Positions 52,004-63,515 of a stretch of DNA of 64,000 nucleotides are shown here, piece by piece (the stretch's first letter is position 1; the number at the start of each line of letters is the position of its first letter). The DNA comes from Aradus depressus (Eukaryota; Arthropoda; Insecta; Hemiptera; Aradidae). The position numbers were made by a program, and so were the translations under genes. A model generated the notes under the pieces. The model ran no database searches. It was not told the DNA's origin and saw only the letters and a list, made by a program, of their open reading frames with translations. The DNA lies in assembly GCA_963662175.1 (NCBI GenBank), contig OY759222.1:4756713-4820712 (forward strand), in the 5' to 3' direction.

Positions 52004-52119
52004 CTGAAACAGAGCATACATTAATGGAGTAATATTTACACCAATTTCATTATCTCATATATTATTTTATTTCTCTTGATATATTCTTTTATGTATTTTT
52101 ATTTGTATTATTATTTTTA

Positions 52120-52625
52120 TTATTATTTTTTTTTTTTTTTTTATTAGGCGCATCGACTGCAGAGGCTATTAGCGCCAGCACAACTATTATTACAGTAGAT
52201 AGAGTGACGTAATGTGGCTAAGGCTATCTCTCTGGCTATTAGCTATTCCTGCGCGAATGGCACCATATAATTTGTTCGTGATACAGTCCAGCGTTTCGGC
52301 AAGAATTGCAGCAGCTGGGATGTGTAGGCCGAGTTATCTTTCAGCACTGCTCGAGCATCGTGAGGCAATCCATCTTTTTCTCGGTAGGGTTTGAGAACTT
52401 CACAGGACTGAAATATATGGAAGACAGTCAGTTCCTCCTTGCATAGTGGACATCTCGGTGGGCGTCTCCGCAACAAAATGTGGACATGAGTTAGCCAAGT
52501 GTGTCTGATTCTTAGCCTCGTCAGAACCATTCTTTCTTTTCGGGAAAGAGACGTCACATCAGCAGTGTCGATTCGAGGTTTAACCGACTTCAGAAAAGTA
52601 TTGCACTCCTCCCATTGCTTTTGTC
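52120..52625 (-). pseudogene. Jockey-like LINE 3' end with poly-A tail
   Basis: The frame reads QWEECNTFLKSVKPRID, then SLSRKERMVLTRLRIRHTWL and CPLCKEELTVFHIFQSC (C-x2-C...H-x4-C). This is the C-terminal region after the RT/RNase H part of Jockey/I-type ORF2. A stop is followed by a short 3' region and a poly-A run (T tract at 52126-52143 on the plus strand). 5'-truncated. Confidence 0.85.
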
Positions 52626-52679
52626 ATTTATTTTTTATGGCCAATTTGAGTGTCTGCTGGTATGGCCTCTGTTAGAGGC

Positions 52680-52795
52680 CTCTGACTCTCACAGTAGAGT
52701 TGGGCTTAAGTCCAAAAGAGTGATGAAAGAGCGCTTTGGTAGTAGGCGATATGACCTCGTAGTTAAAGCCCGCTTATGAGTCATAATAACTAATT
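52680..52795 (+). mobile_element. SINE-1 3' fragment
   Basis: ACTCTCACAGTAGAGTTGGG to GAGTCATAATAACTAATTA. Confidence 0.9.
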
Positions 52796-53424
52796 ACCGG
52801 GAATAAAAAAGTCAATCTCACAGTTACGTTGTACAATGAAACTACGAAATATGCTGATGCCATAACTTATGTTTTCTTATTATCAGTAATGCGTTTGAGG
52901 AGAAGGAGAAATGGATTTGTCGGAAAAAGAAGGGGGAGGGGTGAGTGATCTGTAAAAACGTGATGGGTATAGGAAAGTAATTTTTTCTTATGCATTTTTT
53001 GTAACTTTATTTCTCAATATTTATAATTCGCCCATTTAGAAATGAACCGTCAGGGGACCGCCCATTTGCGCTATAGTCAACCTTTTAACGAACATGGAAT
53101 AATTCTATACATTATTTTCATAAGACTGAATGGGTGAATGAAAATGGTGTCCAATTTCTTGTCCATGAAATGGAAGTGGCCGTACATGGTGTCGTTCTTA
53201 CACCAATGTTCTCTGTAGATGCCATTGGCCGTTTGGGATCCTCCCATTCATAAACAACGTCTCTTTATGGTCCCTCCCCCCCTCCTATATTTATGGTCAC
53301 ATCCAGACCATAAAAGACCATCTTTTCCCTTGGATATATCTATCGATGGAGGTCCTATAATATTAAATCTATATTCACATAACCATAACATATGACATCA
53401 GGATTAGGCAGCAAAAACTTGTTG
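52796..53424. other. Unassigned stretch
   Basis: GATCTGTAAAAACGTGATGG, GTATAGGAAAG near 52948 resembles the foldback arm at 49.3 kb. Otherwise nothing. Confidence 0.4.
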
Positions 53425-53800
53425 TACTTCCCCAGTTTGAAAATATTTTTAGATTTTAAATATATATAATACAACAGAACCGTTGGCTGGATGTTTCCGC
53501 TCTCTCTCTAAATCCCAATCTCGTTGCATACAATTTGGCTGAAAATCCCAGCTATACGAAGTAATCGATCAGAAATATGATTTTGAGATTTCACCGGAAT
53601 TTCATGTTTTCTGATCCCCTGATTCCAAAAATCACGTCAAAAACTCAGTGCATCTGTGAACACGAGAAATTCCGATTAAATGAATGTATCGACACGAAAT
53701 TTTATATGTGTATCCAGAATCCTCTAAGGACAACACGTATTGATTTTGGGGGAGGCTTAAAACAAAAACTCTATTGCTTTTGAAATGAATGTATTGACAC
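53425..53800. mobile_element. Family T, two fused fragments
   Basis: Minus-oriented right end (TGTACTTCCCCAGTTTGAAA) to about 53545, then plus-oriented left end (CCCAGCTATACGAAGTAATC, GAATTTCATGTTTTCTGATC). Confidence 0.8.
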
Positions 53801-54229
53801 GACATTTCTTTTGTAAGTAGTCCCATCAGAAGGAGCGCGTGCTCATGGTTTTTTGATTTCCTAAATAAAAACCTAAGGTTCTCGAACGCTACCACTGCCT
53901 TCAATGAGTGAGTTGTTAATAGTCTACCTTTAATATGTCTAATAATTATAAATAATACCGTTGATTCAAACTAAGAATTAGATACTTCTTAGTTAAATTA
54001 TTTATAATTTATTTTAAATCATTTCAAGTTATCTAACACATTACAAGAAGGTTACTCTACTAGGTTGGCGGGTGGAGAGTAAGTGGAAGGGAGGATATCA
54101 GTTACTCTTAGCTCCGACTTAAGTTTTCTTCATTTCATTCTTATAAATATCTCTGTGATCTAATTAACAACGATTTCAATAGGATTTTGCTTCTCGAGCT
54201 CAGAACTAGTTCCATTTACAATAACCTTA
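53801..54229. other. Unassigned stretch
   Basis: A very diverged SINE-1-like head may lie at 53815-53895 (GGAGCGCGTGCTCATGG). No gene. Confidence 0.35.
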
Positions 54230-54385
54230 TAGGTTAGGTTTTATGACTCATGCCCGGGCTTTAACTGCGAGGTCATATCGCCTACTACCAGAACGATCTT
54301 TCGTCACTCGGGTGGACCTGAGCCCGACTCTACTGTGAGAGTCCAAAATTTTGCCTACCCTAAATTTTTATTCACCTAGGGTTAT
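54230..54385 (-). mobile_element. SINE-1 3' part
   Basis: Tail TAGGTTTTATGACTCATGCC, body to TTCACCTAGGG. Breaks off at the same body site as other truncated copies. Confidence 0.9.
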
Positions 54386-54654
54386 ACCTTATCTTTTTTT
54401 CTTCCTTCAGGTACGACACCATTCACTGTGTGATCTACACTTAACACTTATATACAAACCAAGGCTGTTGAGGAGTTGAGCCTCCTATTCTGATGATGAG
54501 CTTCATCCATCATCCATGAGGGGATGCCAGACACCCCATAATCTGTTGATTAGCTACCACTTCAACACTCATCCACACCCATCATCATACATTTTTGATA
54601 ACCTTGATTTTGATAAGCTGGCCTGATGTGTATTATATATATATCTATATATAT

Positions 54655-55130
54655 ATAAAGTTGTCGGAGAATCTCCGGTAATGTACATCCCCAGAACGAA
54701 TTAATCAATTAACTTTTCGCTTCCTCTCCAAAACCAGTCGACCGTTTGCGCTAATATTCAACAGTTGACTTACATAGACGCTCCTAAATTCTCATATTAA
54801 ATTTTGTGTCGATAAATTCATTACATCGGCAGTTATTTGAGTTTTTGAATTGAGCTCCTCCCCTGAACCCCCCCCTTCCCTTCAGTCGATATTGCTGAAA
54901 TTTGACAGGTTATGTCCTCATTGCGTTTTGACTTTTAATATGAAATTTCATATCAACACATTTATTATTTTTGAGAGAAGACCGCCTCAGATCCCCCTTT
55001 CCTTCTACCGATTCTGCTGAAAATTAATAAGTGTTGTAAATCCTTTGGTAGATTTGGCTGAAAATTGAAAGTTGGTAACCTTATGGGGTTTTGGTCCCAC
55101 ATATAAAATTATATTATTTTGTAAGGAGAA
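54655..55130 (-). mobile_element. Family T, nearly complete
   Basis: AGTTGTCGGAGAATCTCCGG, AACCAGTCGACCGTTTGCGC, three modules; left terminal stem missing. Confidence 0.88.
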
Positions 55131-55289
55131 CGGGATAATTGTTTAAATTTTAGTTTAGATAATTCAATAATAAAAGACTCGAAAGATTTACAAGAGGGAA
55201 ACCACCCAGGGAAACCTCATGGCGTCACTTCACAACAGGTTTCTATGCTGAAAAAAATGTCTGTCTATTCCATAAAAAGTGTTTACATA

Positions 55290-55674
55290 TGAGGAGTTTG
55301 GAGCCAGAGCGGACCAACTGGTTTAAACTGAACAGGAAGAAAATGACAATTGAAAATTGAGTACATTTTGTTTATCTCCATAAATGGGCCCCAAATATTT
55401 ATTTATATTTGAAATTTTAGAATAGTATTGGATGAGTGATCCCTTTTTGTGTTCTATAAAGTTTTTGAAGGCCATATGATCCATTGTGACTTTGAAAATA
55501 TATGCACAAAATATTTGTGGACTAAACTTAAAGTGCTGCTATCTATCACTGAAGTGAAGAAACTAAGTGATCCACACTGGTTTTGAAAAAAGGGAACCTA
55601 TGCCAACATCAGGATGGTAATAACTCATTTTCCGAAAAATTGTGGGTTGGTCCGCTCTGGCTCCAAACTCCTCA
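55290..55674. mobile_element. TA-flanked MITE, 385 bp
   Basis: Tips TGAGGAGTTTGGAGCCAGAG and CTCTGGCTCCAAACTCCTCA (perfect 20-bp match) inside TA. No frame. Confidence 0.95.
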
Positions 55675-56032
55675 TATAATACCGGTTTTGGCATCAACTC
55701 TAGTTTCAGTTTGTTGAATATGAACCTTTCTTATATGTACATCAGGTAAGGAAATGAGTTGGAATTTCTATTTGGAAATCTCTGCGGCTGGGAGTTTGTT
55801 TGATCTGAAATATTTTCTCTTCGTTTCTATAACAGCGGTAAACTAAAATTAAAAATAAATTATTAAATTCTAACAATATAAATTAATTTATATGCGTTAA
55901 ATTATGGTTTATACATTTAACAAAATGGCTAATGACATGAGAATATAAATAAAAAATAAAGACATAAACTTTGAAAATACAAATTAATAAATATGTAAAT
56001 TTAAATTACAACAAAATAAATAAATAAATTAA
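55675..56032. other. AT-rich stretch
   Basis: Nothing recognised. Confidence 0.5.
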
Positions 56033-56301
56033 TGAATAGTGATAATATAAATTGACTACGATTTATTATATATAAAATAGAAATCACCATGGCACTAAAT
56101 AAATTTGTTCATTCATAGAAATATTTTTTTTTTATTTCCAGGTGTTCTACAATACTTAGGAAGTATTCAATAACTTGCTTTTTGAGGAAAAATTTAGGTA
56201 TTTGATGTCTTCATTTGATTCGTGAATGAGCAAATTTATTTAGTGCGATGGTGATTTCTATTGTATATATAATAAATCGTAGTCAATTTATATTATCACT
56301 A
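56033..56301. repeat. Inverted repeat of about 80 bp around the start of repeat Y
   Basis: TAAATTGACTACGATTTATT and AATCACCATGGCACTAAAT at 56048-56100 return inverted at 56228-56288. This breaks up the left part of repeat Y copy 2. Confidence 0.85.
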
Positions 56302-56690
56302 TTTCTTTCTTGTCTTCTTCAGTCTTTCTTGAAAATAAGCCTAATGTATTTTTAATGAAACATTTCCGCTAATAAATGTTAATATAAATAAGATGTAAAT
56401 AGAAACTTGATAACTAGTGAAATATAGCAATCGAAACATGTATTTTACAGGTACAACAAAAAATATAACTAATAGTATGTACCTACATAGAAAAAAATAA
56501 GGGAAATACGAGATAAATGTAGAGTGTACCTTATAGATCAAAAAAGACAATAATTAATGAATAAATAAAACATTATGGGCGTTATTAAAGAAAATAAATA
56601 TTTAAAAATAAAAAAGAAACCTTAAATAATGTATTTAATTCAGTTAAGCACTAATAATAAATATAAAAAATAGACTTGTATCTGTGGTGT
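56142..56690 (+). repeat. Repeat Y, copy 2 (empty sites)
   Basis: Collinear with 36073-37285 but without the SINE-1 and FB-C insertions. Each target site appears once (56468-56478; 56559-56571). Confidence 0.94.
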
Positions 56691-57159
56691 AGAATTGTAC
56701 TTGGAAGTCTGATGTGAGAGCCAGTGTTGCCAACTTAACGTTTGCCTTTTTATATTCAAATGTCTTTTCATATCCATAAACTGTATGATTTATAGTGAAT
56801 TACATTCTAAACATTATTTTTATATTGTAAAATTATTTTCTTAATTGTAACCATTTCAATGAAATGAAATTAATTCTGAAAAAATTGACAATATAATAGA
56901 TCGGTCGAGAGAAAGACAAATTATTTAAATTACTTTGTCATCATACAGATAATGGAAAAAGAAAAAAAAAAAAAAAAAAAAATGGCACCACTAACCAAGC
57001 TAAGAAAAAACAGAAACAAACAGATTTGAATCATCGGGACATAATTACAGGTAGGTCTCAGTCTGTATGTAGGTGAGAGGTTCGAAGGTTGAACATCCTT
57101 GTTTTAGTTCTCAGCTCGGCCACCACGTTGTGCTCTTTTAATGAAAATTATAAAAGGTA
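56691..57159. other. Unassigned stretch
   Basis: A21 tract near 56961. No feature. Confidence 0.4.
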
Positions 57160-57508
57160 TTTTGGCTAAACGGCATAACTTTTTATACTTTTTTTTTCTT
57201 TGTACTCGAAATTAATGTAGAATTGATATGACACTCAGTTTTTTTTTTTGAAAAACTAAAAATTCCTAATAACATTTTTTTATCTATATTTTTTATTACA
57301 TGTTATCAGTACATTGAGTACAAATCATTTTTCAATTGGATGAACAGATGAAACGGAAACAGAAAAATACAAAATATGTACAGAGGGTCCGGGTGGATTA
57401 AATACAATATTTTCCCGGTATTTCAAGGTCGATGTTACACAAGCCTTCAAAACTACGAAATAATAAACATAAAAGTAGACAAGTCTACCTTTCGTCGTTT
57501 AGCCAAAA
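57160..57508. mobile_element. MITE with TTTTGGCTAAACG tips, 349 bp
   Basis: Left TTTTGGCTAAACGGCATAAC and right CGTCGTTTAGCCAAAA are inverted and bounded by TA. Confidence 0.8.
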
Positions 57509-57699
57509 TATCTTAAATACTTTAGCTGTTACTAGTGGTGCCATCTCTTGAAATAAATTCATAATAACATACGCGATATTTAACCTTAAACTTTGATATT
57601 TGTAGAATGATAGCGCGACTAAAATGTGATTAATGGGAGTTATTGATTTATATCTGGAAGAAAGGTTATAACCGTAATAATAAAACTAGTTTTAAACAA

Positions 57700-57960
57700 A
57701 ACTGTGAAGGTAACACAAATTATTAATAGGAATAAGCCTATTATCAGATCGCCATAGTATTTAAGTTATCTGTCATTAAGAAAAGTGGTGTACGTGCTTG
57801 CTTACTGAATTCATGACCGCTGGTTCGAAAACCGGCCGAGGCCTTTAGTTTATTTTATCTGGGAGGTAAAAAAAAAAAAAACCTACGGAAGCCGTACTTT
57901 GGTTGGTAGATTAAACGATGGTCCCGAACTCTATTGTCTATTTCTCGAACAAATAAAAGT
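57700..57960 (+). mobile_element. SINE-1 with shared 5' flank
   Basis: The head lacks its first part (starts near GTGGTGTACGTGCTTGC). The upstream 90 bases (AACTGTGAAGGTAACACAAA ... TTAAGTTATCTGTCATTA) are also found, inverted, beside the SINE-1 at 61868-62290. Confidence 0.85.
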
Positions 57961-60064
57961 TGCTTTACATAACCTCGTTCTTCGAACTAACTTCATGTCG
58001 TCATATAGTAATTTGTCTTTTTACCAAAATATTCATCTATCAGACGACATATTCTCAAACCTGGTATTCTCTCAACTTACCAAAAAAACATTGAATTTAC
58101 CATCCATATTTAATATGCAAAAAAAAATGGTGAGTTTTTTAGGGGTCCTTTAGGGCAACAAGTGACTGACACTTCATGAAAACCAGATAACTTTTAGTTA
58201 TCCCTTAAAATTCGTTAACGATCACTTAAAAGTTAAGAGTTGTTGTTGATAACGGGCATAAGTTGCCGAAAATAACATTTATTTGAATCAATTTGTTTTG
58301 AAAATATGTATTCCAGATGTTTTGCATTTATAGTCCACAAAATATGTTCTACAATAATATGAAGATGGTTGATGTAGTGAGAAGGTTGTAAAATAAAATT
58401 TAGACTGACCTCTCACAGATTTTATTCATTTTTGCTAGCCGGCTTTACAGGCTGCCCTCATTATAAGGCTGTCTGATAAAATAATGTTGAAAATAACATT
58501 ATTTAGAATGTTTTAATAAATAAAATTTTATAAAATTAAAATAAACGTACATAAAAAACTATTTAAAAACAATTTAAAATTTCATGTAGGGGGGGGGGGG
58601 GGGGGGGGACATGAAGTAGGTAGGAATGTGTCAGTTTCGTATGTCCAAGTTTTAGTCTCGTGATGATCACCATGTCTCATGTCTCGTCTAGTATTGTATT
58701 TTGTTTGGTTCAGGATTAATAATGAAGAAAAAAAATAATATTTTTATATATTATATCGGTTGTGGCCAACACATGATTTTCTTATACCAACCATATTTTT
58801 ACAGATCTGGCATTTGCCCCGCTACGAATGTGTACCGAGGTAATGTATCCAAGCTCACAATTGGTTAACTATCCAAGAAAGACCTAAGAAGACCAGGTGG
58901 GATGGGGGTTGATGTCATTAGAGAAATGTTTTGATTGTCACCCGGCGACCAGCAATTATTTCTTTGAAATCGTCGATTTCGGTTTCGGATTGATCTACTG
59001 AACCAATTTCAGATCTGAAAAATGTGTTTAATTCAAGATTTTTTTCTTAACGTGTCTAGAAGCTTTGATTTTGCAAAATTGCAATAGATAAAAATTTTTC
59101 ATAAAAATTCTGCATAATCAATAGTTCAAAAAATGAAAGCCGATCGACCCTATATTTGGATCATCATACTGAGACAAATGCAGTTTTCATATTGAAAATT
59201 TGTTAATTTTTAATAGGAGAAAAAGGGGGGCATAGATTACTCGAAAGTGGTGCCATCTCTTATCTGAGAAACACACTAAACTAAATTCCCATTTCGCCTT
59301 AACCTGTTTTAATATTAAACGTAATAATGAGATATGTATGTGAGAAACAGTTGACTAAAGTGTCGGGGAGATGGAAAACTTAAGGAAATCTTGAGACTCA
59401 ACTTTAACATAATTAACATTAAATGGGTTTTCATGAAAGTTGAGAAGCTCATTTGTGGGTTGCCACCTAACAGAAATTAATACAAAAACAAAGGGCCGGA
59501 AGCTAACAGGATGTTTTTCATGAAAACACCTTCCTAAGTCGGAGGTTCAAGGTCTCATCCAATTAAAAGGTACAAATACACAGTACTTTATATAGGAACA
59601 GGTTCAAGTGTTTGAGAAAACAGTGTGGCTTTCATGGCATGGCCTCCTGGATCAATGTTTCCATACAGAGTATGTAGCTAAATATTGGACCGGAAAACCT
59701 CTCTTTCTTTGTTCAACTGAGTATACTACGAGAACATTAGCATGAAAAGAAGTGGAAACACCGAAATTGTAGAGCATAAAATGTTCTATCGAAGTTTATT
59801 TGAAAATTTGTACAAGTTCCGCATATCGGAAGTACTTACTTACAGAACAGTAACTTGTGGAAGAACACACTATCGCGGCCTTTCTGTCACCATATTTTTT
59901 TCAAGTTTGTTCAGGTTTCGCCAATTCGATGAAAAGGTACAAAAAAACAAACAATATAGGTTATAATGTAAAAAATTTAAAAACATTAAGATTATTAAAA
60001 TATTATAAAATCAATTATTATTATTTGTATATAAACAGATGTTAGGAGTGAAGTAACTTAATTA
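57961..60064. other. Long unassigned stretch
   Basis: Contains G22 at 58588-58609 and a half-copy of the 49-kb foldback arm at about 58779-58805. Several short frames (for example 59742-59966) have no recognised domain. I see no gene. Confidence 0.45.
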
Positions 60065-60660
60065 GTGAATAAATATACAAAGATGGACTCGCATTTTGTT
60101 TTAAAACGAAATGTGAACAACCAATGAATGAAGAACAAATGACGACGATCAGCTGTTTTAAATATAGAAAAACAGTCTAAGGAGAGATGTGGAGGTGGAC
60201 AGTCTAGAGAGAGAAGTGTTTTTAGGCTAAGGTGTGGTGAACCATGTTGGAGTGAAAATAAGAGAGAAATAGATGCACAAAGGTACTTTTATTTATTTAA
60301 TTATATGTTTATAAGCCCAAAATAACATTGAATTAATGAATGGCCACAATATTTTAAAAAAAAAGAGATTAAAGTTGATGTAGAAATTAGTTTGTACGAT
60401 TTTTTATTGTAATTTGATTTTTATATAATTTTGATTTTATTAATAATGTAGGTTTAGGTAAATAAACCTAATATTTGTTCTCTTATTCTATGCTATTCAT
60501 TTCCCAGTGAACCCAGTAAGATAATTTAAACCTTTGGATTAGATTGAACATTTTTTTGAAAATTTAGGAAAACAATATGGCATCTCATATTTAGAACAAA
60601 TCCAAATGAACTTATTATTAATTGAAATTTTTTTTAAATACATGCACTTTCTTCAAAATA
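60065..60660 (+). repeat. Repeat W, copy 1
   Basis: Inverted relative of 45550-46290; see that entry. Possibly an old non-autonomous element; ends unresolved. Confidence 0.7.
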
Positions 60661-60949
60661 TTCGATATTTTTTGGGGCCCTTTTTGGAAACTACTATAGA
60701 AATCAAAATTTAGTAGAAGATCAACTTTAATTTCTACAGGAAATGTGGCAATTTTATTATTTAATTATATGTAATATTTATTATTTGTTTTAATAATTAT
60801 TTTCAATTATTTTCATTTTTATGTTACATTTTTTTAATTAATTATCACAAGGTACTAAGTTTTAGCCTCTTCATGGTTTTATGTTTTTACCAGATGTACA
60901 TAATATGTAATATTATTACCTTTTAACATAAAACTGAAGAAGGAAGAAT

Positions 60950-61225
60950 GATCGGCTATATACTTCCCCAGCACAAATTAATCTATTTTATGTTCGCTCT
61001 ACCTCTGAAACCAATTTGGCTGAAAATGTATTTGTATTTATTCAGGTCCTTCTGAATCCTTATACAAAATTTTGTGTCGATACGTTCATTACATCAACAG
61101 TTGGGCCACCCTGCTCTGACCTGACCTTTATTCTACCTTTGACCTATTTCACTGAAAATCTATGCGGTTTTAAATGTACATATACAGTTTCGTATCGATG
61201 TATGCATTTCATCAAGATGCTGGGA
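60950..61225 (-). mobile_element. Family T, right half
   Basis: TACTTCCCCAGCACAAATTA, TTTGTGTCGATACGTTCATT, CATCAACAGTTGGG, one more module. Confidence 0.84.
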
Positions 61226-61249
61226 TCGGGCTTCGGTTAGGCAAGCACA

Positions 61250-61846
61250 CAGGGGCGTAGCCAGTAGTTTGAGCAGGGGGGGGGGGGGGGGGGGGCAAAG
61301 TTAGGCTACAGGGCGGGGAGGGGAGGGGGGTATAGACTCTCGGAGGCACAATCCGCAGTTTCCGTGGTTAGCGCTGCAGAGTTTTTGTTATTAATTTGGG
61401 AGACTCGGACCTCTAGAAGCTCCCCCTGAGGTAACCATTGACTGTATAATACTTAAGCTGACTTTACATGAGCAGCAAAAATGCAAAGCGCAGCAGCAAA
61501 AGCACGCTGTGGTTTCTGCGCTTTTAGAATTAAATGACTCACAGCCAATAGCCTGCATTTGCTGCTTTGCATTTTTAGTGCGCATATAAAATCAGCTTTA
61601 AGAGTATTAAGAATGACATAAATGAAGATTTTGAGCGAGGAAATGAAATGATCAAATTCACATATATTTGAATAAATGTAATATGACTTGTTTTGTACAT
61701 GTACATTTATGTAACAGCTGATTGCTGATTTAGGAATCAGACGCACGGGAAATTTGAAGATCATATTGGTAATTTGCAAGCAATCCATTTTTAATAAAAA
61801 CAATTTTTTTTAGTGGCTGCCTTGCCCCACCCTGGCTACGCCCCTG
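61250..61846. mobile_element. hAT MITE with CAGGGGCGTAGCC ends, copy 2
   Basis: CAGGGGCGTAGCCAGTAG and CCTGGCTACGCCCCTG with duplication CAAGCACA (61242-61249, 61847-61854). Longer than copy 1 by an internal segment around 61390-61445. G tract at 61277-61294. Confidence 0.96.
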
Positions 61847-61867
61847 CAAGCACACTACCTCTGAGGT

Positions 61868-62290
61868 AGTAAGTTATTATGACTCATGCCCGGGCTTTAA
61901 CTACGAGGTCATATCGCCTACTACCAGAGCGCTCTTTCGTCACTCTGGTGGAGATGAGCTTGACTCTACTATGGGAGTCCTACATTTTGACTACCCATGT
62001 TTCATTACCTAGGTTAAGGGGTCTTTAACGAGTACCTGACATCGTAAAGGCTCGAGTATATCGTTTAACGTCCCAACCGAAGGACAGCGTGCTTATGTTT
62101 CTTTACCTTTCAGATAAAATATACTAAAGGGGTCGGCCGGGTTTCGAATCAGCGATCATGAGTTCAGTAAGCAAGCACGCACACCACTTTTCCTAATGAC
62201 AGATAACTTAAATACTATGGCGATCTTATAATATTTATTCCTATAAACAATTTGTGTTACCTTCACAGTTTTGATTAAAACTAGTTTTCT
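61868..62290 (-). mobile_element. SINE-1 with shared 5' flank
   Basis: Tail TTATTATGACTCATGCCCGG, B box GGGTTTCGAATC, head ends near CACACCACTTTTCC. The following 100 bases repeat, inverted, the flank of the SINE at 57.8 kb. Confidence 0.87.
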
Positions 62291-62319
62291 TACTACAATT
62301 ATAACCAGCCAAGATAACC

Positions 62320-62910
62320 AGCAACCTTCCCAGACACTGGCAAAAATTTCGCTCAAAATTTTGATCACAAATATTGAGCTTATTTTTGTACAAAATATTG
62401 AATGGTCGTGGACCCCTCACACTACACAAAAATATTTCACAAAATTTGAGTGTCGACTAAACATCCGTGATGGAAGCACGGCGCATCGCGTTGTACTCAG
62501 CCATAGCCGCATACGTTTCTTTGCCCAGGGCAAATCCGGAGGTTGAAAGTAGCGTAGTTGTATTATGTGCAGTGTTGAAGGAGTCTTTAAATAATAAGAA
62601 GAAAAGAGTGTGGGTCAGGAATTATTTGAAGAAGCGACCGACCCATGGTCATGGTAACCTACTTGGCCAACTGAGCTTGGAACCTACACTTTATCAAAAT
62701 TTCCTCACACTGCGCTCTCATGCTACAAAATATTGACAGGTCCGCAAAAATTTTCTAAACTTTCAGAAAACTTTTGGACGCCCCACAAAATATTGAATAC
62801 CCCTTTTTTTGCACAATATTTGTCCTCACACTCTCAATATTTTTGCACAAAACCGACATCTTCAAATTTTTGAGCGAAATTTTTGCCAGTGTGAGGGCCC
62901 CTTTAGAGTT
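62320..62910 (+). mobile_element. PIF/Harbinger-type element, deleted
   Basis: Inverted ends ACTGGCAAAAATTTCGCTCA (left) and GAGCGAAATTTTTGCCAGTG then TGAGGGCCCC (right). Internal repeats of CAAAATATTGAAT. It carries a short transposase N-terminus. Confidence 0.82.
62470..62736 (+). pseudogene. Harbinger transposase N-terminal fragment
   Basis: From ATG: MEARRIALYSAIAAYVSLP, ending RVWVRNYLKKRPTHGHGNLL, QLSLEPTLYQNFLTL. The R-x-W-V-R-x-x-L-x-x-R ... L-x-L-E-D-P-x-x-Y-x-N-F-L-R pattern is the N-terminal region of HARBI1-like nucleases. The catalytic DDE part is absent (about 88 of an expected 350 or so residues). Confidence 0.78.
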
Positions 62911-62932
62911 AATTATTCTAATAAAGCTAATT

Positions 62933-63177
62933 GAGGGGGTTAGAAGCAAAGGGATGTAAGTGACAATTCGGCTGAAATTGAGATATGTGTGTTAACATCT
63001 TCCTTGACACCTACCCTGCCTACTGACTAATGATCACAACGATTGTTAGTACTAGTAATGCTATCTAGTGGAAAATACCTGGGTAATACCTGAATTTACG
63101 ATGTTACTATAACTTTGAAGGTAATTATCTCGAAATGACATTTTTGTCACTTACATCCTTTTGCTTCTAACCCCCTC
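62933..63177. mobile_element. MITE with GAGGGGGTTAGAAGC tips, 245 bp
   Basis: Tips GAGGGGGTTAGAAGCAAAGG and CCTTTTGCTTCTAACCCCCTC. AATT is on both sides (62929-62932, 63178-63181); because AATT is palindromic the true duplication could be shorter. Confidence 0.9.
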
Positions 63178-63219
63178 AATTATTCATTTTAAAAAAGGGA
63201 TGCAAATGAGTGTGATTTT

Positions 63220-63333
63220 GATGTGGACAATGGTGTTGATGTGGACAATGGTGTTGATGTGGACAATGGTGTTGATGTGGACAATGGTGTTGATGTGGAC
63301 AATGGTGTTGATGTGGACAATGGTGTTGATGTG
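63220..63333 (+). repeat. 18-bp tandem repeat, 6 perfect units
   Basis: Unit GATGTGGACAATGGTGTT, identical in all six copies, then a partial unit. In one frame it would encode DVDNGV repeats. Confidence 0.98.
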
Positions 63334-63359
63334 AGGTTAGTCAAGTTTACTACATTTAA

Positions 63360-63515
63360 CTAAATTTTAGTGTGAGGATTCAGAAGCCAATATCTAATAA
63401 GTCAAATATTGTGTTTTATACTAAACGGTCGATTGGCTTTGGCGGGTGAGCAGAAACTTGGTTCATTAATTTGGGGAAGTACATAGATGATGATTTACCG
63501 GTGACTTTTTTTTTT
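63360..63515 (+). mobile_element. Family T, right end
   Basis: TTTAGTGTGAGGATTCAGAA, CGGTCGATTGGCTTTGGCGG, TTTGGGGAAGTACATAGATG. Confidence 0.85.

Noticed and set aside
262..62290. SINE-1 heads as functional tRNA genes
   Set aside because: A and B boxes are present, but the head has no proper acceptor-stem pairing and is always followed by the SINE body; copies are truncated and carry target duplications.
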